Position numbers and translations under genes: made by a program. A stretch of DNA of 55,942 nt from Peptococcaceae bacterium UBA3933 (GTDB lineage: Bacteria; Bacillota; Peptococcia; Peptococcales; BICA1-8): the NCBI GenBank assembly GCA_002385805.1, contig DGEF01000124.1, forward strand, positions 1-55,942, read 5' to 3'. Numbering within the stretch: the stretch's first letter is position 1; each line of letters opens with the position of its first letter. Positions 1 to 7,763 of this stretch are shown here, piece after piece. The notes below the pieces were generated by a model. That model was not told the DNA's origin. It made no database searches and saw only the letters and a list, made by a program, of their open reading frames with translations.

Positions 1-57
1 CCTGCCTTTCTAAAAATATATGTTGGTAGGAGGAGAATATGACTTAATAATTAAATT

Positions 58-186
58 TTAGTCTTTTTTAAATGCTATTAGATAATATTTATCGCCCAAT
101 TGTTTTTCCGGTTCTTGAATGCTTTTTACCTCTTGTTCGGTAATATTCGCCAAGGGCACCTCATTTAAACGATTTTTTTGTTTCAT
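58..186 (-). CDS. small hypothetical protein, 42 aa
   Basis: An open frame of 42 codons reading MKQKNRLNEVPLAN at the start and ending in YYLIAFKKD. I do not recognise a family. The composition, with a charged amphipathic middle (about residues 15-32) and a hydrophobic tail, looks more protein-like than the overlapping plus-strand frame. A GGGGAG sequence lies 12 bases before this ATG, which is a little far. An in-frame ATG at 220-222 would give 54 residues but has only a weak ribosome site. It lies divergent from the LysR gene. The coding call is tentative. Confidence 0.35.
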   Translation of the reverse strand: MKQKNRLNEVPLANITEQEVKSIQEPEKQLGDKYYLIAFKKD

Positions 187-404
187 ATTTCTAAATATCT
201 CCCCTTTACTAAGAATATTCATAGTATGTCCAAATTGGAGAGTTTTGTCAATTATTCCCGGTAGTTACACTATTCTTACTAGCTTTCTCCATCCGGAAAA
301 CCAAAACCTATTTTCAACATTGTCAAGTAATTAATTGATAAATTTTTTTAATTATATTAATATTTAAATTAAGTAACTAAATTCCGGAAGGAGGTGGCAA
401 AAAT

Positions 405-1355
405 ATGCGCATTTCGGTTTTAGAGTATTACATAAAAGCAATAGATTATGGATCAATAAATCGAGCAGCCAGAGAGCTGTTTATTGCTCAATCTTCTTTA
501 AGTGAAGCTTTATCAACTTTAGAGAAAGATTTAGGATGCACATTAATTAAACGGTCTAATAAGGGAATTGTACCAACAAAGATTGGCGAAGAAATCTATA
601 AAGATGCCCAAAAAATAATTCAAATAATGAAAAAATGGGAATCATTTTCTTCTGTAGAACCTGAGTATAATGGCGATTATCATATTTTGGCTACATATGC
701 AATGTGTAACTGTCTTTTAAAAGAAATGGTTATCGAAGTAAAAAAGATTTACCCCAAATTAAATCTAATTTTACATGAAACTAGAGCTGAGCGTTTATTA
801 AGTGATTTTGAAAAAGGGAGCTATCATATAGCATTTTGTTTCTTTTTGCCCTATGAAGAAAAGAAAACTGATGATTTTATAAGAAGACATCGTTGGAAAA
901 AGCAACTGCTGTATAATGACTACTTTCATATTGCATTAAGTAGCAAGAATAAGTTAGCACAAAAAAAATATTTAGAAAAAAAAGACCTTAAAAATCTCGC
1001 TTTAGCCCAATATGCAGAATCAGATTATGTTTCCAGAAAATATTATCAAAAATATTTTAATAATCAGACTATATTTCTATTAAATAATAAAGACAATATG
1101 CTTCAAATAGTCGCCGAAGACAAAGCCGCTACAATTGGTTCGGGGCTCCTAATGAAAAATAATTTTTATTATAAAATAAATTTAATAAATGTTTTGCCAA
1201 TAAAAGATAAGATGCTTCCTCTCACCTATTATGCCGTCTACAGACCCCATCGTTTATATGATAAAGTGGCAGAATTATTAATCAACGAGGTTAAGAAAGA
1301 AATAGATAAACTAAGAAGTAGAGATAATAAAAAAACTATACAATATACAAACTGA
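405..1355 (+). CDS. LysR-family transcriptional regulator
   Basis: A 316-residue protein. Residues 1-60 form the winged helix-turn-helix of LysR regulators (SINRAARELFIAQSSLSEAL, then a GCTLIKRS wing), and residues about 90-300 match the periplasmic-binding-like effector domain. Such proteins bind DNA as tetramers and respond to a small acid or other metabolite. The ATG follows a strong AAGGAGGT ribosome site. The nearest co-oriented metabolic genes are the two ene-reductase-like genes starting at 3433, so they and the two transporters are the likely regulon; that is inference. An IS element now lies between regulator and targets. The gene is AT-rich and lysine-rich. Confidence 0.9.
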   Translation: MRISVLEYYIKAIDYGSINRAARELFIAQSSLSEALSTLEKDLGCTLIKRSNKGIVPTKIGEEIYKDAQKIIQIMKKWESFSSVEPEYNGDYHILATYAMCNCLLKEMVIEVKKIYPKLNLILHETRAERLLSDFEKGSYHIAFCFFLPYEEKKTDDFIRRHRWKKQLLYNDYFHIALSSKNKLAQKKYLEKKDLKNLALAQYAESDYVSRKYYQKYFNNQTIFLLNNKDNMLQIVAEDKAATIGSGLLMKNNFYYKINLINVLPIKDKMLPLTYYAVYRPHRLYDKVAELLINEVKKEIDKLRSRDNKKTIQYTN

Positions 1356-1382
1356 TAACATAAAATGCGGAATAAAAAGGGG

Positions 1383-1430
1383 CTGTTGCAAAACGAACTT
1401 AAATAGTTCGTTTGCAACAGTTCTTTTTTT
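1383..1430 (+). terminator. hairpin terminator in the left IS end
   Basis: The arm at 1383-1399 pairs with 1405-1420 over about 16 bases around a loop of 5 bases. A run of seven T follows at 1424-1430. It would stop lysR transcription entering the element and so shields the transposase gene from outside promoters. It also forms part of the terminal repeat. Confidence 0.7.
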
Positions 1431-1442
1431 GTGCCATAAAAT

Positions 1443-1483
1443 AGTAACTGCGGGTCCCAAAGAACCCGCAGTTACTGTATAAT
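1443..1483 (+). promoter_or_regulatory. perfect hairpin and -10 box just before the transposase gene
   Basis: The arms AGTAACTGCGGGT (1443-1455) and ACCCGCAGTTACT (1464-1476) are a perfect 13-base inverted repeat with an 8-base loop. A consensus -10 hexamer TATAAT (1478-1483) follows, only 6 bases before the transposase ATG. No good -35 box is at the usual distance, because that position falls in the hairpin loop. The transcript would be nearly leaderless, and the hairpin could act on the DNA or on read-through RNA. The function is inferred. Confidence 0.5.
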
Positions 1484-1489
1484 TTAATT

Positions 1490-3094
1490 ATGCAACTAAA
1501 TAAACTATACACTAAAAATTATACCGAATTTAATGCGACTTATCAATTAGTACTTCCACTAAATTATGAAGTACTAATACCAGAGGATGACTCAGTTCGA
1601 CTGCTAAGCCAAATATTGGAGGGATTAAATTACGAAAGATTATATCAGGCGTACTCTTCCACCGGAAGAAAACCTGCAGTCGAACCAAAAATCCTGTTTA
1701 AGATTTTGACATATGCTTACATGAATAATATTTATTCTAGCAGAAAGATTGAAACAGCATGCAAAAGAGATATTAATTTTATGTGGCTGTTGGAAGGCAG
1801 GCGAGCACCAGACCACAGTACCATCGCTAGATTTCGAAAAGAATATTTAGCAGATGCTATAGAAGACCTTTTCTATCAAATGGTGCAGTGTCTTCATAAT
1901 ATTGGTGAAGTAAATTTTGAAAACCTTTTTGTGGATGGCACAAAAATTGAAGCTAATGCCAATCGCTATACCTTTGTCTGGAAAAAAGCCGTAAATAAAA
2001 ATGAGGCTAAAATGTTCATTAAAATTCAGTCTTGCGTAGAAGAAATTAATCTAACCTATAAAAAGGATTTTACGGTTACCAAGGAAACTTTATTGGATGA
2101 CCTCAAAAGCATACTGTCTTACCTAGAAGAAAAACGACAGCAGGAGCAAATAGAATTTGTTCATGGTATTGAAAAAAGAAAATCCAACCTGCAGAAGTAT
2201 ATGGAGAAATTGCAGGAATTTTATGAACGCCAAGAAAAATACAACATTCACAACCAATTATTTGAAGGAAGAAATAGTTATTCAAAAACAGATTCAGATG
2301 CAACATTCATGCGTCTGAAAGATGACCATATGCGCAATGCTCAATTAAAGCCTGCTTATAATGTACAAATTGGAGTAGAGGGTGAATATATAACAGGGAT
2401 TGGAGTATTTCAAGATAGAAATGACACTACTACACTAATTCCGTTCCTAGAGAATATGGAATATTATTTAAAAGTCCGCTATGAGAAAATTATTGCGGAC
2501 TCTGGCTATGAAAGTGAAGAAAATTATGGGTATTTAGAGAATAAAGAGTACAAACCATACATAAAACCCCAGACCTATGATAAATGGAAGAAAAAAAGCT
2601 TTAAAAGAGATATTAGCAAAAGAGAGAACATGTCATATGATCCTGTTAAAGATGTATATACCTGTCATAATGGGAAAGAGCTTAAACCTACAGGAATTAT
2701 TCATAAAACTTCCGCCACTGGGTATGTGTCAGAAGTAACTGTATATGAATGTGAGGATTGTGGAGATTGTCCATATAAAACTAAATGTACTAGGGCAAAA
2801 GGAAACCGGAAAATGCAAGTCTCGAAAAAATTTCTGGAGAAACGTATGATTTCCTATGAAAATATTATGTCGGAAGAAGGGGTTTTGTTAAGAGTCAACC
2901 GTTCAATACAGGTAGAAGGAGCCTTTGGTGTTCTAAAAAATGACTATAATTTCAAGAGATTTTTGACACGTGGAAAGAACAGTGTAAAAACTGAATTTCT
3001 TTTATTATGTTTTGGCTATAATGTGAATAAACTCCATTCAAAAATACAAAATGACAGACTGGCAAAATCACTTCATCCATTAAAAATAGCCTAA
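1490..3094 (+). CDS. IS1182-family DDE transposase
   Basis: A 534-residue transposase that appears intact. The N-terminal part (about residues 15-110) matches the DUF772/InsH N-terminal domain. The catalytic core follows: first Asp in FVDGTKIEANANRY (about residue 150), second Asp in IIADSGYESEEN (about 340), and Glu in VEGAFGVLK (about 480). Between the last two lies a cysteine-rich zinc-ribbon-like insert (CEDCGDCPYKTKC) typical of this family. The start ATG sits 6 bases after a TATAAT box with no ribosome site, so translation may be poor or leaderless. No frameshift or stop is seen, so the element may still be mobile. Confidence 0.92.
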   Translation: MQLNKLYTKNYTEFNATYQLVLPLNYEVLIPEDDSVRLLSQILEGLNYERLYQAYSSTGRKPAVEPKILFKILTYAYMNNIYSSRKIETACKRDINFMWLLEGRRAPDHSTIARFRKEYLADAIEDLFYQMVQCLHNIGEVNFENLFVDGTKIEANANRYTFVWKKAVNKNEAKMFIKIQSCVEEINLTYKKDFTVTKETLLDDLKSILSYLEEKRQQEQIEFVHGIEKRKSNLQKYMEKLQEFYERQEKYNIHNQLFEGRNSYSKTDSDATFMRLKDDHMRNAQLKPAYNVQIGVEGEYITGIGVFQDRNDTTTLIPFLENMEYYLKVRYEKIIADSGYESEENYGYLENKEYKPYIKPQTYDKWKKKSFKRDISKRENMSYDPVKDVYTCHNGKELKPTGIIHKTSATGYVSEVTVYECEDCGDCPYKTKCTRAKGNRKMQVSKKFLEKRMISYENIMSEEGVLLRVNRSIQVEGAFGVLKNDYNFKRFLTRGKNSVKTEFLLLCFGYNVNKLHSKIQNDRLAKSLHPLKIA

Positions 3095-3110
3095 TATTTT
3101 TTAAAAACAT

Positions 3111-3136
3111 TAAGCCCGTAAAATTTAGGGCTTATT
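3111..3136 (+). terminator. weak terminator after the transposase gene
   Basis: TAAGCCC (3111-3117) pairs with GGGCTTA (3128-3134) around a 10-base AT-rich loop. It begins 16 bases after the transposase stop codon. The T-run is short, so termination may be partial. Confidence 0.5.
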
Positions 3137-3231
3137 TGTGGTGCAAAAAATTAATTACTTATCTGAAAAACTAATTGTTATTACGAAAAAGCCTAAAGGA
3201 AACCCCGAAAATTTTTCCATATCATAAAAAA

Positions 3232-3285
3232 GAGTGCCGCTAACTACTTCTAAAAAGTAGTTTTGCGACACTCCCTTTTATTTTT
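3232..3285 (+). terminator. hairpin in the right IS end
   Basis: The arm 3232-3249 (GAGTGCCGCTAACTACTT) pairs with 3255-3273, with two unpaired T and one mismatch. T-rich sequence follows. It mirrors the left-end hairpin and could stop transcription leaving the element toward the reductase genes. Confidence 0.5.
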
Positions 3286-3328
3286 TATTATAGGTTTTTC
3301 CGATAATACCGAATCAATAAGAAGTAAT

Positions 3329-3356
3329 ATGAGGATTCAAAGATACTCATTATAAT
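3329..3356 (+). promoter_or_regulatory. possible LysR-type dyad upstream of the first reductase gene
   Basis: ATGAG (3329-3333) and CTCAT (3346-3350) form a spaced dyad of the general LysR layout, immediately followed by TATAAT (3351-3356). A second TATAAT lies near 3380. It is the natural place for the regulator at 405-1355 to bind, but no binding consensus can be proved from one site. Confidence 0.3.
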
Positions 3357-3432
3357 AAAAGCTGAATATAAAAAAATATAATGGCATGCATAAGAAAATA
3401 TTTGTGCCGAAAATTAAGGAGGAGATTGCCAA

Positions 3433-5439
3433 ATGAAACCATTATACAAAGAAAAGTACCCTCATCTTTTTGAACCACTGGTAGTAGGCAAAAACAAAAA
3501 TATTATTTTCAAAAACCGCATTTTTCAGGCACCTGTTGGTGTTGGTGCAACCGGCGGTGGTGCCGATGACGGTCGTATGAATTTAATAGGTGTAGACTTC
3601 TGGACAGACATTGCCCGAAGTGGTTTTGCTGCCTTTTCCCTGCCCATGGAAATCCCCCATGACGGTAGCCACGAAGGAGTCTATAATCTTGACCCGGAAA
3701 AACATAATTATATAAACATGCACCTTATGCAACGTTCAATTCATGCCTATGACACCAAGAGCTTTGCCGAATTGATCCACGGCGGTCCTTGTATCATTAG
3801 GACTGACATTCCCTTACTTGGCGCCAGTGAACGTATATATAACGGTCGTCCGGTAAAAGCCATGGATTATAAAGACATGGAAGAAGTTATTGAACTATAT
3901 GTTAATGAATCTAAATTAGCCGTTAGAGGCGGATTTGATGGCATCATGCTACATTTTGCTCACGGTTGGTTGCCCCACGACTTTTTATCGCCACTGTCCA
4001 ATCATCGTAAAGATGAATTTGGCGGTTCTGTAGAAAACCGTTGCCGATTTCCGCTCATGATCTTAAAAGCCGTACGGGAAGCTGTCGGCGATGATATAGT
4101 AATTGAATTGCGCTTAAATGGAAGCGATGAAATGGAAGGTGGAATTACACCTGAAGACGCAGCGGAACAAGTTATGATCTTCCAAGATTATGCCGATTTA
4201 ATTCACATTACCTGTGGTACACGCATTGATGTTACCAGCAGAACAAGACAGATGGCAACTTGTTTTTATCCCGGTCCCCGGAATGCTTACGCAAGCGAAA
4301 TCGTAAAAAAACTGGCTAACCCAAAAATTCCCATTGGTACCGTTGGCGGAATTTACGATGCGGCTACCGCTGAAGAAGTTCTGGCAAAAGGACAAGCAGA
4401 CTATGTACTGACAGCCCGAAGTGCAATTGCTGATCCGGATTTCTTGATAAAAGTCAGAGAAGGTAGAGAAGAGGATATTCGTCCTTGTTTGAGATGCAAC
4501 TATTGTTTAGACCATGGACGCAGAAAATCTAAGATCGTTGGTAAAGAATTAGTAATGGCCAGCGATGCAAGTTTTGACCGTCGTTGTGCAGTAAACCCTC
4601 TGGCCATGCAAGGCGCAACCAAGAAAAGATTCCCGGCACCGACCCGCAAGAAAAAAATTGCCGTTATAGGCGGTGGTATCGCCGGTATGCAGGCAGCTTT
4701 GACTGCAGCAGACAGAGGACATTATGTTGTACTGTTTGAAAAAACTGACAGATTAGGCGGGCAAGCGTTACTTGCCGATGGAATGTGGTTCAAAAAAGAA
4801 ATGAAATTATTCCATGAATATCTGGAACGTCAGGTAAAGAAACATCCAAATATTTATATTCTAATGAATACTCGGGCCACAAGAGAACTAATCAAAAAAT
4901 CCGACCCGGATGCAGTAATTGTTGCCGTTGGCGCAAAACAGTGGGCACCGCCGATTCCCGGTATTGAAAAAGCAATCATGGCCTTTGATGTGTTTGGCAA
5001 CGAAAAACAATTAGGTAAGAAAGTGGTTATCATTGGCGGTGGTTCCATTGGCTGTGAACTATCCATCCATCTCTCCGGTTTAGGTCATGAATGTACTGTG
5101 ATAGAAAAAACCCATTTTCTCTGCGGCAATGTGGAATTGACAATGCGACTGTCAATTTTGCAGCACATAGAGAAAAATAATGTAACAACATTGGTCGACA
5201 CAAATGTAATTAGCATTGAAGACAATGGTGTCTACGTAGAAGATGAAAATGGTGTGAAAAGCTTTATTGAAGCAGATTCTGTCATTATCAGCACAGGCAC
5301 CAGACCCGATGAGGAAGAAAGGGATCAGTTCATTGATGTTGCCTTTGATGTTATTAATGTTGGTGACTGCAAACATCCGGAAAAAGCAGGTATTCCTCAT
5401 GCAGTAGAAACCGGTTATGATGCAGGTGCCATTCTCTAA
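3433..5439 (+). CDS. old-yellow-enzyme/2-enoate-reductase-like flavin iron-sulfur oxidoreductase, paralogue 1
   Basis: A 668-residue enzyme with the layout of 2-enoate and 2,4-dienoyl-CoA reductases. Residues 1-340 are an FMN-binding TIM barrel (FLSPLSNHRKDEFGGS at about 184-199). Cysteines 352, 355, 358 and 385 are the likely 4Fe-4S ligands. An FAD-binding Rossmann motif (VIGGGIAGMQ, 411-420) and an NAD(P)H motif (VIIGGGSIGCE, 532-542) follow. Such enzymes reduce an activated C=C bond with NAD(P)H. The substrate-binding pair is H174/H177, but residue 179, where OYE members carry the proton-donor Tyr (HxxNGY/HGY), is Trp. Its ribosome site is AAGGAGGAG. It is closely similar along its whole length to the next gene. 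Substrate unknown. Confidence 0.88.
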   Translation: MKPLYKEKYPHLFEPLVVGKNKNIIFKNRIFQAPVGVGATGGGADDGRMNLIGVDFWTDIARSGFAAFSLPMEIPHDGSHEGVYNLDPEKHNYINMHLMQRSIHAYDTKSFAELIHGGPCIIRTDIPLLGASERIYNGRPVKAMDYKDMEEVIELYVNESKLAVRGGFDGIMLHFAHGWLPHDFLSPLSNHRKDEFGGSVENRCRFPLMILKAVREAVGDDIVIELRLNGSDEMEGGITPEDAAEQVMIFQDYADLIHITCGTRIDVTSRTRQMATCFYPGPRNAYASEIVKKLANPKIPIGTVGGIYDAATAEEVLAKGQADYVLTARSAIADPDFLIKVREGREEDIRPCLRCNYCLDHGRRKSKIVGKELVMASDASFDRRCAVNPLAMQGATKKRFPAPTRKKKIAVIGGGIAGMQAALTAADRGHYVVLFEKTDRLGGQALLADGMWFKKEMKLFHEYLERQVKKHPNIYILMNTRATRELIKKSDPDAVIVAVGAKQWAPPIPGIEKAIMAFDVFGNEKQLGKKVVIIGGGSIGCELSIHLSGLGHECTVIEKTHFLCGNVELTMRLSILQHIEKNNVTTLVDTNVISIEDNGVYVEDENGVKSFIEADSVIISTGTRPDEEERDQFIDVAFDVINVGDCKHPEKAGIPHAVETGYDAGAIL

Positions 5440-5634
5440 AAGGGTTCCTAAATACTCCAAACAACTCCAAACATAAAGTAAATAAATTTCATTAATCCCA
5501 GTTTAAACAAATAAAATACCGGATTTATTACAAAGGGGGTGGATAATATTCACCATAACCTAATAACCGTTAGCTAAATTAAAAATATTTAAGATTAATT
5601 AAACTATTTTATTTAGAAGAGGGGAGAAAACAAA

Positions 5635-7623
5635 ATGAAACCTATTTATAAAGAAAAATACCCCCATCTATTTCAACCAATGGTTGTCGGTAAAAACAAG
5701 GTAGTCTTTAAAAACAGGGCTTTAGTAGCACCAATTGGCTCCATAGCCACCGGTGGCGGTGAAGACAGTGACGGACGAATCAATATTTTTGGCATTAATC
5801 ATTGTATGGAATATATTCGCGGCGGGTTTGCTTCTATATGTCTTCCCATGGAGGTTCCCATTGACGGCGGTCATGAACATATGTTTAATGTAAACCCTAA
5901 GACATGTAACCAGATGAATTTTCATTTACTACAGCGTTCCGTTCATGCCCATAGAGGTTTGACCTTTGCTGAATTGCTCCATTGCGGTCCCTATGTTTAT
6001 GATCGATTTAAGAAAATAGCGGCCAGTGACTGCGTTGTCAGCGGTAAAAAAGTAAAAGCTGCTACCCGGGAGGACATGGAAGAAGTTTGCCAGCTTTTTG
6101 CTGAATATGCCACATGGGTTAGAGCTGCAAAATTTGACGGAATATTAATCCATATGGGTCACGGCTGGTTGTTTAGCTTTTTCTTATCTCCACTCACTAA
6201 CCATAGAACAGATGAGTTCGGAGGCAGCATAGAAAACCGTTGCCGTTTTCCCCTAATGGTAATTAAAGCTATCCGGGAAGCTGTCGGTGACGACCTGCTT
6301 ATTGAATTGCGTTTGAATGGCAGCGATGAAGTGCCGGGCGGCATAACACCGGAAGAATGCGCTCAACAGTGTTTGATTTTCCAAGATTACGTAGATATGA
6401 TCCACATCACCTGTGGCCATCGTTTGGATGCTATGTCAAGACCGAAAATGCATCCCAGTAATTTCTATCCATTTGCCCATAACGCTTACGCCAGTGAAAT
6501 TGTCAAAAACACACCGGGTATTAAAATCCCGATCGGAGTTGTAGGCGGAATCCATACTCCTGAAATAGCTGAAGAAATATTAGCCAAAGGCCAAGCTGAC
6601 TATGTACTGATGGCCCGGGCTGCAATGGCTGACCCGGAAATCATCAAAAAAGCAAGAGAACTTCGTGAAGATGATATCCGGCCCTGTTTACGTTGTAACT
6701 TCTGTATGGATCACGGCAGAAGACAAGCCTTGACCAAGGAACTACATTTACTAAGTTTGCCTAGTTACGATCGTCACTGCGCAGTAAACCCGCTGGCTTT
6801 TCAAAGTGCTTCCAAGAAACTGTTTCCACCAGCAGACCGTAAGAAAAAAGTTGCAGTAATTGGTGGCGGAATTGCCGGTATGCAAGCTGCTATAAGTTGT
6901 GCTGATCGAGGTCATTCCGTAGTACTTTACGAGAAAACTGACCGGCTTGGCGGGCAAACATTACTATCCGATGTAATGCCATTTAAGAAAGAATTGAAGC
7001 TCTTCCGTGAGTACTTAGAACGTCAAGTTAGGAAACGTGAAAATATTATTGTTATGATGAACACTTTAGCCACACCGGAAATGATTGAAGATTTGGATCC
7101 GGATGCAGTTATCGTAGCCGTAGGAGCAGAACAAATTGTTCCTAATATTCCGGGTGTAGAAAAAGCTATGATGGCTTTTGATGTGTTTGGAAATGAAGAC
7201 AAAGTAGGCAAAAAAGTCCTGATCGTCGGTGGCGGCAGCATAGGTGTTGAGCTGGGTATTCATCTGAGTATTTTAGGTCGTGATTGTACCATTATAGAAA
7301 TGGAACATTACATAGCACCAAATGCCCAGTTGACAGAAAGAATGTCTTATCTTGATTGGCTAGAGAAGAAAAATGTAAAAACAATGGTTGACACAAAATG
7401 CGTAGAAATCACTGATAAGGGTGCTTATGTGGAAACTCCGGAAGGTAAAAAGTTTATTGAAGCGGACACTGTAATAATTGCTGTAGGTACAAAACCTCTG
7501 GAAGGAGAACGGGATAAATTTATTGATACTGCCTTTGATGTTATTAATGTCGGCGACTGTTTAAAGGCCTCTAATATTGTAAATGCGATTCATACTGGCT
7601 TTGATGCAGGTTTAACATTGTAG
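5635..7623 (+). CDS. old-yellow-enzyme/2-enoate-reductase-like flavin iron-sulfur oxidoreductase, paralogue 2
   Basis: A 662-residue paralogue of the preceding gene with the same order of FMN barrel, cysteine cluster (CLRCNFC and a later RHCAVNP), FAD motif (VIGGGIAGMQAA) and NAD motif (LIVGGGSIGVE). The HxxHG-Trp triad (H173, H176, W178) is conserved, so the Tyr-to-Trp change predates the duplication or is selected. Barrel loops near residues 118-135 differ between copies (HCGPYVYDR against HGGPCIIRT), as expected if substrates differ or the two copies form a heteromer. A GAGGGGAG ribosome site lies before the ATG. The 195-base gap to paralogue 1 has no terminator that I can see, so co-transcription is likely. 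Confidence 0.88.
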   Translation: MKPIYKEKYPHLFQPMVVGKNKVVFKNRALVAPIGSIATGGGEDSDGRINIFGINHCMEYIRGGFASICLPMEVPIDGGHEHMFNVNPKTCNQMNFHLLQRSVHAHRGLTFAELLHCGPYVYDRFKKIAASDCVVSGKKVKAATREDMEEVCQLFAEYATWVRAAKFDGILIHMGHGWLFSFFLSPLTNHRTDEFGGSIENRCRFPLMVIKAIREAVGDDLLIELRLNGSDEVPGGITPEECAQQCLIFQDYVDMIHITCGHRLDAMSRPKMHPSNFYPFAHNAYASEIVKNTPGIKIPIGVVGGIHTPEIAEEILAKGQADYVLMARAAMADPEIIKKARELREDDIRPCLRCNFCMDHGRRQALTKELHLLSLPSYDRHCAVNPLAFQSASKKLFPPADRKKKVAVIGGGIAGMQAAISCADRGHSVVLYEKTDRLGGQTLLSDVMPFKKELKLFREYLERQVRKRENIIVMMNTLATPEMIEDLDPDAVIVAVGAEQIVPNIPGVEKAMMAFDVFGNEDKVGKKVLIVGGGSIGVELGIHLSILGRDCTIIEMEHYIAPNAQLTERMSYLDWLEKKNVKTMVDTKCVEITDKGAYVETPEGKKFIEADTVIIAVGTKPLEGERDKFIDTAFDVINVGDCLKASNIVNAIHTGFDAGLTL

Positions 7624-7639
7624 CTCCACAGGGAAAATT

Positions 7640-7698
7640 ACCTTACAAGGGCCAATTTCCCTTGGTCAATATAATTTTTTTAAATGCCCTTGTAAGGT
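7640..7698 (+). promoter_or_regulatory. overlapping inverted repeats between the second reductase and the transporter gene
   Basis: ACCTTACAAGGGC (7640-7652) and GCCCTTGTAAGGT (7686-7698) are a perfect 13-base inverted repeat. The CAAGGG inside the left arm can instead pair with the nearby CCCTTG (7659-7664). The two foldings exclude each other. It could be an operator or an RNA switch between the reductase and transporter genes. No ligand can be named. Confidence 0.45.
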
Positions 7699-7763
7699 GT
7701 CCCTTTTAAATTTTAAAAGATGATATAGTTAATAATATATTTTTACTTCGAGAGGTGAAAAAC

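Larger units (their letters stand above)
1379..3275 (+). mobile_element. IS1182-family insertion sequence, apparently complete
   Basis: A 1,897-base element with one intact transposase gene. The ends are imperfect inverted repeats: GGGGCTGTTGCAAAAC on the left and, on the complementary strand, GGGAGTGTCGCAAAAC on the right (13 of 16 identical). Each terminal repeat runs straight into its own inverted copy, so both ends fold into long hairpins. No direct target duplication is visible. The flanks, AATAAAA on the left and TTTTATT on the right, are complementary, so insertion into the middle of a small palindrome is possible. Confidence 0.85.

Noticed and set aside
119..334. 71-codon plus-strand frame before lysR
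   Set aside because: No ribosome site, composition of random AT-rich sequence, and it overlaps a better-looking minus-strand small frame.
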